Positions 55,726 to 64,000 are shown, counted from the stretch's first letter. The stretch: 64,000 bases of DNA from Streptomyces tauricus (GCF_014650955.1 NZ_BMVY01000010.1:62001-126000), one strand, 5' to 3'. The notes: generated from the letters alone by a model not told the origin. Made by a program: numbers and translations.

Positions 55726-56275
55726 CGGGCCGGTCCCCCTCGAAGGCGGAAAGCGCGAGGGCAGCCGCGGACGGGTAGCGCGCGCCGTACCTGTCCACAC
55801 GAGAGAGCAGTTCGGCAGAGGCAACCAGCATGGTGGCCAGGGCAACCGGACGCAGCGGGTTGGCGATGGGCCGCCGAGTTGGAGCACGGAGCCACTGGTA
55901 GCGATCACCACTCATAGGCATGGGTCCCGGGACAACGACCACAGAGCCGTCTCCCAGATAGCGGTATGCCGGTGGGGCGCCCTCCTCCTGTACCAGGTGT
56001 TGGGTGAACATCTCCTCGCTGTGCGAGCCGAGGAAGAAGCCGACTCGCTGCGCCTTGCGGTCGAGCACGGCAGGCCCGAACGGCAGACCTCTGCGCAGGA
56101 GTTGGTCGAAGGTTTCCATACCGACCCGCTGCTCGACCGTCACCGTGTCGAAGAGACGGCCGGCTGCCAACACGTACGGTGCGCGAGGATTGCTCGCCCA
56201 AGCCATCCTGCATTCGACCGGATCATCTGCCGCCGCGGAGAGCCATTCGACGCCTCTCGTGGTCATCCTCTGCAC
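55715..56275 (-). CDS. Hypothetical protein, first gene of the XRE-divergent operon
   Basis: 186 residues from a GTG at 56275, six bases after GAGGTGA. Recognisable stretches are RGVEWLSAAADDPVECRMAW, GMETFDQLLRRGLPFGPAVLD and RKAQRVGFFLGSHSEE. Similar proteins occur beside XRE-type regulators in Streptomyces, to my recollection, without known function. No membrane span or catalytic motif is evident. Confidence 0.75.
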   Translation of the reverse strand: MQRMTTRGVEWLSAAADDPVECRMAWASNPRAPYVLAAGRLFDTVTVEQRVGMETFDQLLRRGLPFGPAVLDRKAQRVGFFLGSHSEEMFTQHLVQEEGAPPAYRYLGDGSVVVVPGPMPMSGDRYQWLRAPTRRPIANPLRPVALATMLVASAELLSRVDRYGARYPSAAALALSAFEGDRPDGK

Positions 56276-56369
56276 GTCATCTCACCTCGGTCTGACTCGG
56301 TCACGGCCGCGATGCCGTCCTGTGTCCAGACTCGGGGCTGGGCCCCCGGCCAGGGCAGATGACGAGAGG

Positions 56370-56414
56370 TGACGGGGGATGACGCGTCACGCGAGGACGC
56401 GTCATCCCCCGTCA
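56370..56414. promoter_or_regulatory. Nested palindromes between the XRE regulator and its divergent operon
   Basis: Perfect 18-bp arms 56370-56387 and 56397-56414 with a nine-base spacer. Each arm contains the self-complementary gacgcgtc (56381-56388 and 56396-56403), so two identical palindromes lie 15 bp apart. Position between divergent starts (56275 and 56539) suggests an operator for the XRE protein, though a terminator-like function cannot be excluded. Confidence 0.65.
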
Positions 56415-56538
56415 GGGCGCAACCACTGTCTATCTGGGCTTACTTGGGGCGCTCGGTAGCGAACCGCGCGTACATTCAGACGTGGGTCCACAGAGTCACT
56501 GACCTCAGCAGTCCCACCAGTGCACGCGCAGGGAGGGA

Positions 56539-57927
56539 ATGGTCACGTCTTCCATGCAGCCGACCAGCATCCGCTTACGGCAGGTCCGTACGGACAGAGG
56601 TTGGAGTCAGCCGCGGTTGGTACGTGAGTTGCGGCAGGTCGCTGCTCGACGCGGGCACCAGCTTCCGGCGGACACCAGCGTGAAACGCCGTATCGCAAGC
56701 TGGGAGAACGGCCACAGCGTCCCGGACGACTTCTATGGTCCGTTGCTGTGCGAGGTGTTCGGACTCAGCGCCGCCGAACTCGGACTTACCCAAGGGAGCG
56801 GACGGGACACGTCGCTCATGGACGTCACCTATCCGGCCAGCCCCGACGACGCGATCGAAGCAGTCGGCCAGCTGTGGCGTGCTGATCTCAATCGATACGA
56901 ACCGCTCTTGCAGGCTGAGCCGTCCGGGCCCGCGTGGAGCGAAGCGTCCCTCCGGTGGCTGGTTGCGCCGGACCCGGCGATTCCCAGGCAGCGCAAGGAC
57001 GGAATCCGGGTCGGTCTCGGAGACGTGGCAGCGATCAAGACCACCGCGGACATGTTCGCCGAACTGGACGACCGGTTCGGCGGCGACCACGCTCGGCACG
57101 CGGCCATCCAGTACCTCAGCACCGAAGTGGTGCCGCTTCTGCGCGGGCAGTACACCGAGCAGGTCGGTCGGGCCTTGTTCTCCACCGTGGCAGAAGCGAC
57201 GCTCCTCGCCGGTTGGATGTCGTACGACGCCTGCCGTCATGGCTTGGCGCAGCGGTACTTTCTCCAGGCCCTCCGGCTGGCCCAGGACGCCAACGACCGC
57301 CGGCTCGCCGGAAGCATCCTGTCGGCCATGAGTCATCAGGCAACGTTCCTCGGTCGCTACACGGAGGCCGCCACGCTCGCTCGGGCTGCACTCATGGGGA
57401 TCTCCCCTGTGGCAACCCCGACGCTGCGCGCGCAGTTCCATGCCATGGAGGCTCGTGCCCTCGCTCGAACCGGCGACGTGCGCGCCTGTGAGGCAGCGCT
57501 GAACGCGGCCACGAAGGCACTGGAGAGCCGCAACAGCGATGACGAGCCGGAGTGGATCAGCTACTTCGACGAAGCCGAGCTTGCCGCCGAGGCCGCGCAC
57601 TGCTTCCGTGACGTCGACAGCGCCCGCCAGGCCGTCGCCCACGCAGAGAACGCCATGAGCGGCAGCCACGTTCGGAGCGACTTTTTCGCGACCATGGTCC
57701 TGGCCGACGCACATCTACGGGCCGGAGACGTCGAGGAGGCCTGCCGTGTGGCTCTGGACGCGCTCGATTTGGGAGAGCAGCTGAAGTCCGCGCGGTGCGT
57801 GAGTTATCTCGGCGAGTTCCGGCGGAACCTCGTAATGGCTGGCCAGAGCACCGAGGTACACATCTTCACCGAGCAAGTCAGAGACCACAGACTGTGGGTC
57901 GCTTCCGGCGATCACGCCACTGTCTGA
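56539..57927 (+). CDS. XRE-family regulator with TPR-like C-terminal domain
   Basis: 462 residues from the ATG at 56539. The GGAGG is only two bases away, so the ATG at 56554 (MQPTSIRLRQ) is an alternative. Helix-turn-helix at about residues 10-80 (RLRQVRTDRGWSQPRLVREL... KRRIASWENGHSVPDDF). The rest is helical and TPR-like (AAIQYLSTEVVPLLRGQYTEQVGRALFSTVAEATLLAGWMSYD is a conserved block in this Streptomyces family). It probably controls the divergent three-gene operon. Confidence 0.88.
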   Translation: MVTSSMQPTSIRLRQVRTDRGWSQPRLVRELRQVAARRGHQLPADTSVKRRIASWENGHSVPDDFYGPLLCEVFGLSAAELGLTQGSGRDTSLMDVTYPASPDDAIEAVGQLWRADLNRYEPLLQAEPSGPAWSEASLRWLVAPDPAIPRQRKDGIRVGLGDVAAIKTTADMFAELDDRFGGDHARHAAIQYLSTEVVPLLRGQYTEQVGRALFSTVAEATLLAGWMSYDACRHGLAQRYFLQALRLAQDANDRRLAGSILSAMSHQATFLGRYTEAATLARAALMGISPVATPTLRAQFHAMEARALARTGDVRACEAALNAATKALESRNSDDEPEWISYFDEAELAAEAAHCFRDVDSARQAVAHAENAMSGSHVRSDFFATMVLADAHLRAGDVEEACRVALDALDLGEQLKSARCVSYLGEFRRNLVMAGQSTEVHIFTEQVRDHRLWVASGDHATV

Positions 57928-57955
57928 GGACGCTACGAGCGCGCAGACCCGCCGC

Positions 57956-58885
57956 TCAGAATGCGTTCCACTCGTCTCGTCCCTCCCCCGTGCGGAGAGA
58001 CCGGACCCGTCGGGCGAACTCCGCGGCGGACCGCTCGTTAGCCGTGACCTGGTGACCGAGCCAGACAACCATCATCAACTCACGCAGATCAGCCAGCGTC
58101 TCGTACCCCGGCCAGTTCATCAGGTCGAAGCCGTAGCGATGGACGAACTCCGCGTACTCCGCCTTTGAGTGCCAGCCGTAACGGTCGTAGTAGATCGCCG
58201 TCAGGATCAGGTCCCATTCGCGCGGGGCGAGCGTGAAGCCGTCCAGGTCGATGAAGACCGCGTGACCGTCGCTGTGGCGGAGGACGTTTCCGATGTTGGC
58301 GTCCCCGTGGATCATGCCGAAGGGGAGCACGAAGTCCAGGCGGTCGTAGTCCTTGGCGAGCTTGGCCGCTCGTTCCTCCAAGAACTGCCGGTCCTCCCCC
58401 TCGACGCCATCCAACCCTTCGAGGGACGCCGTCAGCTTGGCCAGCGGGTCGAAGTACGGCAGGCCCAGCGACTGTGGCTCTTCGAGCCAGTGAAGGCGGC
58501 GCAGCAGGTCGGCCAATTCGCCGATGGTGGCGTACTCCACGTTCTCCTGGACGCTCTCCCAGAAGGTCACGACCAGGCCGCCGACAACGAGCGGCTGAGC
58601 GATCTGTGCCGGCACTCGTGTGGCCGGGAAGTCCTCTGACTCCAGCCAGCGGGCCACCTTCACCGCTCGGTCCATCTCCGCCAGGACCGACGGGTCACGC
58701 GCGATGCGGACGATGATCGGTAACGACGCCAGGCGGTAGACCGCGTTCGATCCGAGCCGCAGCAACTCGGCGCCGGCGGAGTCGAGTCCGGCCGTCGTGC
58801 ACGCCTCCCGTAGGACGGGCACCAGGCCCTCCGCCGTGAACTCCGTGCCGCCGCCGTCCGGTCCCCCGCCGCTGCCCGAGATCAT
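57956..58885 (-). CDS. Aminoglycoside phosphotransferase-fold kinase (APH family)
   Basis: 309 residues. The kinase fold shows IIVRIARDPS (lysine position replaced by Arg in VRIAR), catalytic loop MIHGDANIGNVL with the H-G-D and Asn, and metal Asp in VFIDLDGFTLAP. The substrate is unknown; an antibiotic, a sugar or an amino-sugar is possible, and resistance is not shown. It converges on the XRE regulator with 28 bases between the stops and is the last gene before attR. Confidence 0.87.
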   Translation of the reverse strand: MISGSGGGPDGGGTEFTAEGLVPVLREACTTAGLDSAGAELLRLGSNAVYRLASLPIIVRIARDPSVLAEMDRAVKVARWLESEDFPATRVPAQIAQPLVVGGLVVTFWESVQENVEYATIGELADLLRRLHWLEEPQSLGLPYFDPLAKLTASLEGLDGVEGEDRQFLEERAAKLAKDYDRLDFVLPFGMIHGDANIGNVLRHSDGHAVFIDLDGFTLAPREWDLILTAIYYDRYGWHSKAEYAEFVHRYGFDLMNWPGYETLADLRELMMVVWLGHQVTANERSAAEFARRVRSLRTGEGRDEWNAF

Positions 58886-59022
58886 GCTCCGACGATACGG
58901 GCCCGACCGACCGCCTGACAGGTCGCCCGCGTAATAGGGGCGTGATGATGTTGCTCAGCATCCGCGCTGGAGGAGCTTCCGCCGCTGGTCAGACGCCCTG
59001 TCACCCCTCGCTCTCATCTGGG

Positions 59023-59131
59023 CTCCGGAGCCGTGTGCGCAGGTTCGAATCCTGCCGGGGGCACACTGTGTAAGTGTGCCCAAGACCCCGCCGTCAGCGG
59101 TTTCGCTGAGGACGGGGTCTTCGCGTGTCTG
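59023..59131. repeat. attR: 109-bp attachment repeat with tRNA-Arg 3' fragment
   Basis: Identical to 40436-40544. Bases 59023-59063 are the tRNA 3' half left without a 5' half, followed by the duplicated terminator (59082-59121). This is the chromosomal copy of the 3' flank of attB. Confidence 0.93.
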
Positions 59132-59282
59132 CGGGCGTGTGCAGGCAGGTGCCGCCGAGAGCGGGCGTTTGCCAGTGATCACGTGATGACCTTGCACAGG
59201 CAATCGCCAGGTCAGGCAACCTTTCCCACCAATCACGCAGTAGCACTACCTACCGCAGCCTCTATCCACAAGAAGCACATAC

Positions 59283-59747
59283 GTGATCCAAACCATCGTT
59301 AGCTCTCAGGTAGTAGCGGCTCGTTGTCGTGGCTGTCAGGCGCTGGGTGAAAACTACCGCTTCTCCGCGAACGTGCAGGTCATCGTCGATGCCGACACCC
59401 GCCTCGTGATCGCAGCGGCCCGACCGGCACCGGGCACCACAGCCGACGCCCACGCCTGGCATGCCTCCGGACTCACCGAACACTGTCAGGACGTGACCGT
59501 CCTGGGCGACGGCGCCTACCTCAACTGCCTGATGGTCGCGCCGCACCGCAAACGCCCTCGCCGGCCCCTGCTGGCCGGCGAGGAAGCCGACAATGCCGCC
59601 CACCGCACGGTGCGCGCCCGGGTGGAGCATGTGATCAGCCGCATGAAGAACTACAAGAAGCTCCGCGACTGCCGACAGCACGGCGACGGCCTCCACCACG
59701 CCGTCCAAGCCGTCGCCCACATGCACAACCTCGCCCTCACATCATGA
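59283..59747 (+). pseudogene. DDE transposase remnant (IS5-like, C-terminal part)
   Basis: Only the C-terminal part of an IS5-type transposase is recognisable: ENYRFSANVQVIVDADTRLVIAA, VLGDGAYLNCLMVAPHRKR and the Glu-bearing end HRTVRARVEHVISRMKNYKKLRDCR. The N-terminal half and first catalytic Asp are absent, and the frame before ENYRF does not look coding. No flanking inverted repeats were recognised. It lies just outside attR. Confidence 0.75.
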
Positions 59748-59843
59748 CCAGAAGACTGTGGTCACAGGCCCTGACCTGCCCAAACACGGCCTTCTGCGAC
59801 ACCCTTTAGGGATGTGTCCTACAGGTGGATCTGGAGGCGAGAC

Positions 59844-60371
59844 ATGATCGGGCAGCAAATTGTCACCATACTCGCTGTGGTCGTCGGCGCGGTGATGTCG
59901 TTTCTCGGGACGTTTGCCCTTGAGGAACGTCGCCGCAAGGCCGACAAGTCCAGGCAGTGGAGCGAGCTGCAGCTACAGGTCTACTCCACGCATCTGATGA
60001 ATGCCCAGCGCGTCGTCGCGATCACCAGGACGTTGGTCCTGGACCTGCTGACAGAGGAGGACAGCAGGCGCGTGCGCGCCGAACTCGAATCCGCACACAT
60101 GGAACGCAATATGAGTGTGGAGCATGTTCGGCTACTGGCTCCTCCCGTGATAGTCGAGGCCGCGTACCTTCTCAATCGTTCGGTATGGCAGCTACAGGAC
60201 TTCGCCCGCGGCGAGCTCGAATGGGATGAGCAAGTCTGGCGGCGGCGATACGAACACTTCACCGCGAATCTCTTCGGATTCGAGAAAGCCATCCGGGCGG
60301 AACTGGGGGTTCCTGGCGACATTCCCTATCCCCCGAGGCCACCGGAGTGGTTTCTCCGCAAGCGCACCTGA
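59844..60371 (+). CDS. Hypothetical single-span membrane protein
   Basis: 175 residues from the ATG at 59844 with GGAGG upstream. An N-terminal span (IVTILAVVVGAVMSFLGTFAL) is followed by a charged helical cytoplasmic part (LEERRRKADKSRQWSELQLQVYSTHLM) ending PYPPRPPEWFLRKRT. Function unknown. Codon use is less GC-rich than in core genes, so it may also have been acquired. Confidence 0.75.
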   Translation: MIGQQIVTILAVVVGAVMSFLGTFALEERRRKADKSRQWSELQLQVYSTHLMNAQRVVAITRTLVLDLLTEEDSRRVRAELESAHMERNMSVEHVRLLAPPVIVEAAYLLNRSVWQLQDFARGELEWDEQVWRRRYEHFTANLFGFEKAIRAELGVPGDIPYPPRPPEWFLRKRT

Positions 60372-60536
60372 GCAGGATCGATGGGGCGAAGTGAACTTTG
60401 GTGGACATAGGAGTGCGTTGTTCTCCGGTGGACAGGCGGAACTCGCATCGAGTGCAAAATTTACCTAGCGCAATGATTGCCTTGTGCTTCTCTTACGTAC
60501 CTCCTGTGGATCGGGCCGTTCTTCTCAGGAGGCAGC

Positions 60537-61289
60537 ATGCGTGTCACGCAACGCACCGCAGGGACCGTATTCGTGATCGGTGGGCTGGCGGTGACGCTGG
60601 CCGCGCTCGCATATCCGGCTCTTGTCGGGGTGGAGACCACCACGACCAGCCAGGACCGGATCATCGCCAACACCCGGTACGGGTCCCTGACCGAGGCCGA
60701 TCGCGACTTCGTCGTCAAGGTGCGGGCCGCCGGGCTCTGGGAGCATCCTCTGGGGCTCATGGCCATGGAGCGTGGCACCACCCCCGCCATGAAGGAGGCC
60801 GGGAAACATCTCGTCGCCGGGCACTCCGGGCTCGACGCCATGTGCCGGAGGATGGCGCCCGAGTTGGGGATCACCCTGCCCAACCAGGCCAGTCCGCAAC
60901 AGCAGCAGTTCGTGGCCACCGTGGACGGCAGCACGGGGCAGCAGTTCGACACGACCGCCGTCAACATCATGCGCGTCACGCACGGACAGATCTTCCCCGT
61001 CATCGCCAAGATCCGCGCCAACACGAAGAACACCATGATCCGTGAACTCGCCGACCTGGCCAACGACACCGTCCTCGACCACATCACCGTGCTGGAGAAG
61101 ACCGACCTCGTCAACTACGACCAGGTCAACTTCCAGCAGACCACCCCGCCCAAGCTCCCCAAGGCCGAGATGACCCCGCCCGCCCCGCAGCCGGGCGCGC
61201 CCGTCCTCGTCCTCAACGAGCCCGAGGGGTTGGGCGTCAACACGACCTCTCCGACCCCGACTCCGACCCCCACCCCTGCCGTCGGGTGA
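60537..61289 (+). CDS. Secreted DUF4142 family protein
   Basis: 250 residues from the ATG at 60537 with AGGAGG. An N-terminal signal or anchor (TVFVIGGLAVTLAALAYPALVGV) precedes a ferritin-like helical DUF4142 domain (LTEADRDFVVKVRAAGLWEHPLG... EAGKHLVAGHSGLDAMC... VTHGQIFPVIAKIRANTKN). The C-terminus is Pro-rich (PTPTPTPTPAVG). It acts outside the membrane; function unknown. It converges on the MarR gene. Confidence 0.88.
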   Translation: MRVTQRTAGTVFVIGGLAVTLAALAYPALVGVETTTTSQDRIIANTRYGSLTEADRDFVVKVRAAGLWEHPLGLMAMERGTTPAMKEAGKHLVAGHSGLDAMCRRMAPELGITLPNQASPQQQQFVATVDGSTGQQFDTTAVNIMRVTHGQIFPVIAKIRANTKNTMIRELADLANDTVLDHITVLEKTDLVNYDQVNFQQTTPPKLPKAEMTPPAPQPGAPVLVLNEPEGLGVNTTSPTPTPTPTPAVG

Positions 61290-61300
61290 ACGGCGGAGCC

Positions 61301-61990
61301 CTACGCGTCGTGGACCGTCGGCGGGTCCACCCAGCCCAGCGGGTGCGGCACCCCGTCCTCCGCGTCGTCCACGTCCGGGACCGGGGGCTCGCCGCCCGCC
61401 TCGTTGAACGCGGTCAACGCCTCGACTATCGCCGTCCGTTGGCCAGGAGTGAGGCGTTCCACGATCGTGGCGATCTCCGCGCGCCGGCGGGCCGTGACGT
61501 CCTCGACCGTGCGCCGGCCCTCCTCCGTGAGCTGGAGCAGGGTCTCGCGGCGGTTGCCGGGGTTGGTCTGCCGGTCGGCCAGACCTGCGCTGATGAGCCG
61601 GTCGACCATGCGCATGGCCGTGGACGGCGCGACCTGGAGCAGTTCGGCGAGCGTGACCAGCTTGGTGGCGCCGCGCGTGGACAGCACGACCAGCATCCGG
61701 ACCTGCGGCAGCGTCACCCGTTCCTCGACCTCGGCGAGCGAACGGGCCGAGACCGCCACCAGCACGCGCGACGCCGTCAGCACCGCCCGGGTCACCGCGT
61801 CGACATCGTCGACGGCCGCCCCCCTGGCCGCGGCACCGTCGGCGGTCATCTCCTCGGCTGCCGCGACCGCGACGTCGTCGACCGCCGTGTCGTTCTTCGT
61901 GACCACTTCAGTTGCGTCCCTCACGACGTCCAGGTCCTTCGTGACATCGACGTCATCCATGGCTCCGACGGGGGTCTCGTGCTCCGGCAT
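61301..61990 (-). CDS. MarR-family transcriptional regulator
   Basis: 229 residues. About 60 acidic and Ala-rich N-terminal residues (DDVDVTKDLDVVRDATEVV...) precede a MarR winged helix domain at about 70-190 (LPQVRMLVVLSTRGATKLVTLAELLQVAPSTAMRMVDRLISAGL... NRRETLLQLTEEGRR). The N-terminal extension is longer than usual for MarR proteins. The target is unknown. Confidence 0.9.
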   Translation of the reverse strand: MPEHETPVGAMDDVDVTKDLDVVRDATEVVTKNDTAVDDVAVAAAEEMTADGAAARGAAVDDVDAVTRAVLTASRVLVAVSARSLAEVEERVTLPQVRMLVVLSTRGATKLVTLAELLQVAPSTAMRMVDRLISAGLADRQTNPGNRRETLLQLTEEGRRTVEDVTARRRAEIATIVERLTPGQRTAIVEALTAFNEAGGEPPVPDVDDAEDGVPHPLGWVDPPTVHDA

Positions 61991-62086
61991 GTGTTCTTTC
62001 TATCCCGCCTGAGTGCCTGCCCACTCACCTGATCCACACAGATTTTCCTCGTCCATGACCGTGTGATCGCTCAGCCGCTCCGCCGC

Positions 62087-63229
62087 TCAACGGGCCGGCG
62101 CCGGGCCCGTACTTCTGCGCACGATCAGCTCGACCGGCACCACCCGGCCCAGTTCCGGTTCCGGCGGGCCGTCCAGCTGGGACAGGAGCAGCCGCAGCGA
62201 ACGCGTACCGATCTCGGGGAAGTCGGTACGGACCGTGGTCAGCGGGGGAAGCAGGTGCGCGGCCTCGGGGATGTCGTCGTAGCCGACCACGCTGACGTCG
62301 TCCGGTACACGGCGGCCCGACTCGTGCAGGGCGCGCAGCACACCGAGCGCCATCTGGTCGTTGGAAGCGAAGATCGCGGTGACAGCGGGGTCGTCGGCCA
62401 GTCTGCGGCCCAGTTCGTAACCCGAGTCGGCGCTCCAGTCACCGACGAGCGGCTCGTGGACCGTGGCCCCCGCCGCCTTCAGCGTGGCCCGCCAGGCCTC
62501 CACCCTGCGGTCCGCCGACAGCCAGCCCGTGGGGCCCGCGATGTGCTGGACCGTCGCGTGCCCGAGGTCCAGCAGGTGCTCGGTCGCCTTGCGGGCGCCC
62601 GCCCGGTTGTCCGCCGTGACGAACGACGCGTCCTTGCCGAGGTCGTTCTCCAGGACCATCAGCGGGGTGTCGAGCCGCGCCTCCGCCAGCGCCCTGCCCA
62701 CCCAGCGCTGCGGGGCGATGGCGATCACACCGTCCGCCCCCTCGGCCGACAGGGTGTCCACGGCCCGTACGACGGTGGCCCGGTCCGCCGTGTCGAGGGC
62801 GATGGAGCTGACCAGGTAACCCGCCTCCTGGGCCGCGCTGTTGATCGCGGTCAGGATGGAGGCCGGGCCGAAACGGGCCGCGTCGAAGGAGATCACGCCC
62901 AGCATGCGGGTCCGGCCGCTGGCGAGGGAGCGTGCGCTGCGGCTCGGGCGGTAGCCGAGCGTGCGCATGGCGGTCCTGACCGCCTCGCGGGTCTCGGGGC
63001 GGACGGCCGGGTTGTCGTTCAGCACACGGGACACGGTCTGCTTGGACACCCCGGCCAGCCGCGCCACGTCGTCCATCACCGGCCGCGCGCCCGCGAAGTT
63101 CCGGCGACTGCGGCCCTTGGGAACAACTTCGGAGGCGCCAGAAGCAGACCCATCTCCAGGTCCAGGTCCAGGTGAAGGCCCAGGACCAGGTCCCTGGGGC
63201 GGCGCGCCGTCACCGGTACTTCGGGTCAT
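62087..63229 (-). CDS. LacI-family transcriptional regulator
   Basis: 380 residues. A Gly/Pro repeat (GPGPGPSPGPGPGDG) and basic residues form a 50-residue extension before the LacI helix-turn-helix (VMDDVARLAGVSKQTVSRVLNDNPAVRPETREAV), so the native start may be internal. The sugar-binding domain follows (LGVISFDAARFGPASILTAIN... VSVVGYDDIPEAAHLLPPLTTV). It lies just downstream of a probable GH35 gene on the same strand and may regulate it in response to a sugar. Confidence 0.92.
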   Translation of the reverse strand: MTRSTGDGAPPQGPGPGPSPGPGPGDGSASGASEVVPKGRSRRNFAGARPVMDDVARLAGVSKQTVSRVLNDNPAVRPETREAVRTAMRTLGYRPSRSARSLASGRTRMLGVISFDAARFGPASILTAINSAAQEAGYLVSSIALDTADRATVVRAVDTLSAEGADGVIAIAPQRWVGRALAEARLDTPLMVLENDLGKDASFVTADNRAGARKATEHLLDLGHATVQHIAGPTGWLSADRRVEAWRATLKAAGATVHEPLVGDWSADSGYELGRRLADDPAVTAIFASNDQMALGVLRALHESGRRVPDDVSVVGYDDIPEAAHLLPPLTTVRTDFPEIGTRSLRLLLSQLDGPPEPELGRVVPVELIVRRSTGPAPAR

Positions 63230-63331
63230 GGCGGGTGATGTCCTTCGGGTTCGTGGTTCGTCCCGGCGGTCGTTCCCTCGCCCGGCTGGCCCACAGAATA
63301 GGCCGCCGGGCGAGAGGGCGCCGCCACGGGC

Positions 63332-64000
63332 TCACCCCTCCCCGACCACCCACGTACGGGTCATCACCCACTCGACCCGCCCGACGGCCACCACGGCACC
63401 CCCGGCATCGGAGGCCCCTTCCGTCGACGGCGTCCCCTGCGCCCCCTCCGGCACGTACACCCGTGCGTCCGCCGCCCTCGGCAGCACCCTCAGTCGCAGT
63501 CCCTCCCCCCGGAGGGCGAACGCCGGGAGCCGGTCCAGGGCGATGTCCCAGACCCGTCCCGAGTGGAACTGGTCCGCCACGAGCGTGTCGCCCACGTACG
63601 CGCGTGCCACGTCCCCGGACCAGTGGACGCGCAGGAGGGTTCCGGTGAGCGGGAGTCCGTCCGGGACGGTGATGGCGTACTCGGCGGCGGTCGTGTCGTA
63701 GTGCTCGTCGGCGGGAGCGCTCGCCCGGCCCCGCACACCCGTCACGGGTTCGGGCGCCGGGCCGACGGCACGGACGAGCACGGCCTCCGCCGCACGCAGC
63801 ACCGGACGCGGCTCCCGGCCGTCGCCGGTCACCCGGTACCGCGTGAACACCCCGTCCGCCGACTCGCGCACGTACGCGCCCTTCACCACCGGAGGCCGTG
63901 GCGGCGCGGGCAGCACGGCGAACGATGTCGCGCCGGCCGGGCCGTGCACCCGTAACTCGCCCTGGCCGTCCCGCGCGTGCTCGTCGAAGACGACGCCCGC
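63332..64000 (-). CDS. Probable GH35 beta-galactosidase, C-terminal part (runs off the window)
   Basis: The frame is open to the right edge (beginning AGVVFDEHARDGQGELR) and the last 222 residues are visible. A jelly-roll pattern (AEYAITVPDGLPLTGTLLRV, DVARAYVGDTLVADQFHSG, VWDIALDRLP, LRLRVLPR) is typical of the C-terminal domains of GH35 beta-galactosidases. The catalytic domain is outside the window, so the call is by pattern only. A TTA leucine codon at 63953-63955 makes translation potentially dependent on bldA tRNA. The LacI gene lies about 100 bp downstream. Confidence 0.6.
   Translation of the reverse strand, partial: AGVVFDEHARDGQGELRVHGPAGATSFAVLPAPPRPPVVKGAYVRESADGVFTRYRVTGDGREPRPVLRAAEAVLVRAVGPAPEPVTGVRGRASAPADEHYDTTAAEYAITVPDGLPLTGTLLRVHWSGDVARAYVGDTLVADQFHSGRVWDIALDRLPAFALRGEGLRLRVLPRAADARVYVPEGAQGTPSTEGASDAGGAVVAVGRVEWVMTRTWVVGEG

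Larger units (their letters stand above)
40436..59131. mobile_element. Actinomycete integrative and conjugative element (AICE) in tRNA-Arg(CCG), about 18.7 kb
   Basis: The element is bounded by a perfect 109-bp direct repeat (40436-40544 and 59023-59131) that starts in the tRNA anticodon loop. Next to the tRNA lie int and xis, followed by a RepSA-type initiator, small transfer-region genes, an FtsK-like Tra, a Pra-like gene and a divergent GntR/KorSA-like repressor: the pSAM2/SLP1 layout. Everything from 47 kb to the right end is cargo. AICEs excise, replicate by rolling circle and transfer as double-stranded DNA. All backbone genes look intact. Confidence 0.93.

Overview
The window is high-GC actinobacterial chromosome and almost certainly Streptomyces. 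The evidence is GC-rich third positions, frequent GTG and TTG starts with strong GGAGG-type ribosome binding sites, a nucS gene, an eight-gene ATP synthase operon, a GH18 chitinase behind a DasR-type direct repeat, and a gene order that, from memory, matches the S. coelicolor SCO535x-SCO539x region. No rRNA or CRISPR array is seen.

Core left part (1-40.4 kb). On the + strand are nucS (mismatch endonuclease), a TetR-controlled drug-type ABC exporter, a PduO-type cobalamin adenosyltransferase, a NarL-type two-component pair and a secreted CBM2-FnIII-GH18 chitinase. On the - strand are a membrane-anchored ATPase-like protein, a STAS protein, 3-hydroxybutyryl-CoA dehydrogenase, a DUF2550 protein, the operon atpI-B-E-F-H-A-G-D-C, a polyprenyl-phosphate GlcNAc-1-P transferase, glyA, a phosphatase-like protein that lacks its nucleophile, the tRNA t6A enzyme Sua5, prmC, prfA, rpmE, an LCP cell-wall ligase, an unusually large rho, thrB-thrC-hom, lysA, the ArgRS-like nrtL and an orphan response regulator. 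prmC and prfA work together: PrmC methylates the GGQ of RF1. hom-thrC-thrB and lysA are the aspartate-family branch.

Mobile element (40.436-59.131 kb). An actinomycete integrative and conjugative element (AICE, pSAM2/SLP1 type) sits in tRNA-Arg(CCG). A perfect 109-bp direct repeat, which includes the 3' half of the tRNA, bounds it. The backbone is at the tRNA end: int, xis, repSA, three small genes, an FtsK-like tra and a Pra-like activator, all on the - strand, then a divergent GntR/KorSA-like repressor. Two copies of a palindrome lie between the Pra-like gene and the repressor. The cargo (47-59 kb) is a lower-GC NACHT NTPase with a leucine-rich-like C-terminus, a convergent protein with an HEPN-like R-x4-H motif, a 51-residue membrane peptide, a tandem TerD protein, a three-gene operon divergent from an XRE-TPR regulator, and an APH-fold kinase. 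The NACHT/HEPN-like/TerD block is the best candidate here for an undescribed defence locus. A 680-bp gene-free stretch packed with long inverted repeats separates the repressor from the NACHT gene.

Right flank (59.1-64 kb). Chromosome resumes with a decayed DDE transposase, a single-span membrane protein, a secreted DUF4142 protein, a MarR and a LacI regulator, and the 3' part of a probable GH35 beta-galactosidase running off the window.

Start sites given here were re-chosen from ribosome binding sites, gene overlaps and family length, so many differ from the longest possible open frame. No similarity search was possible. Family calls rest on motifs and remembered family features.
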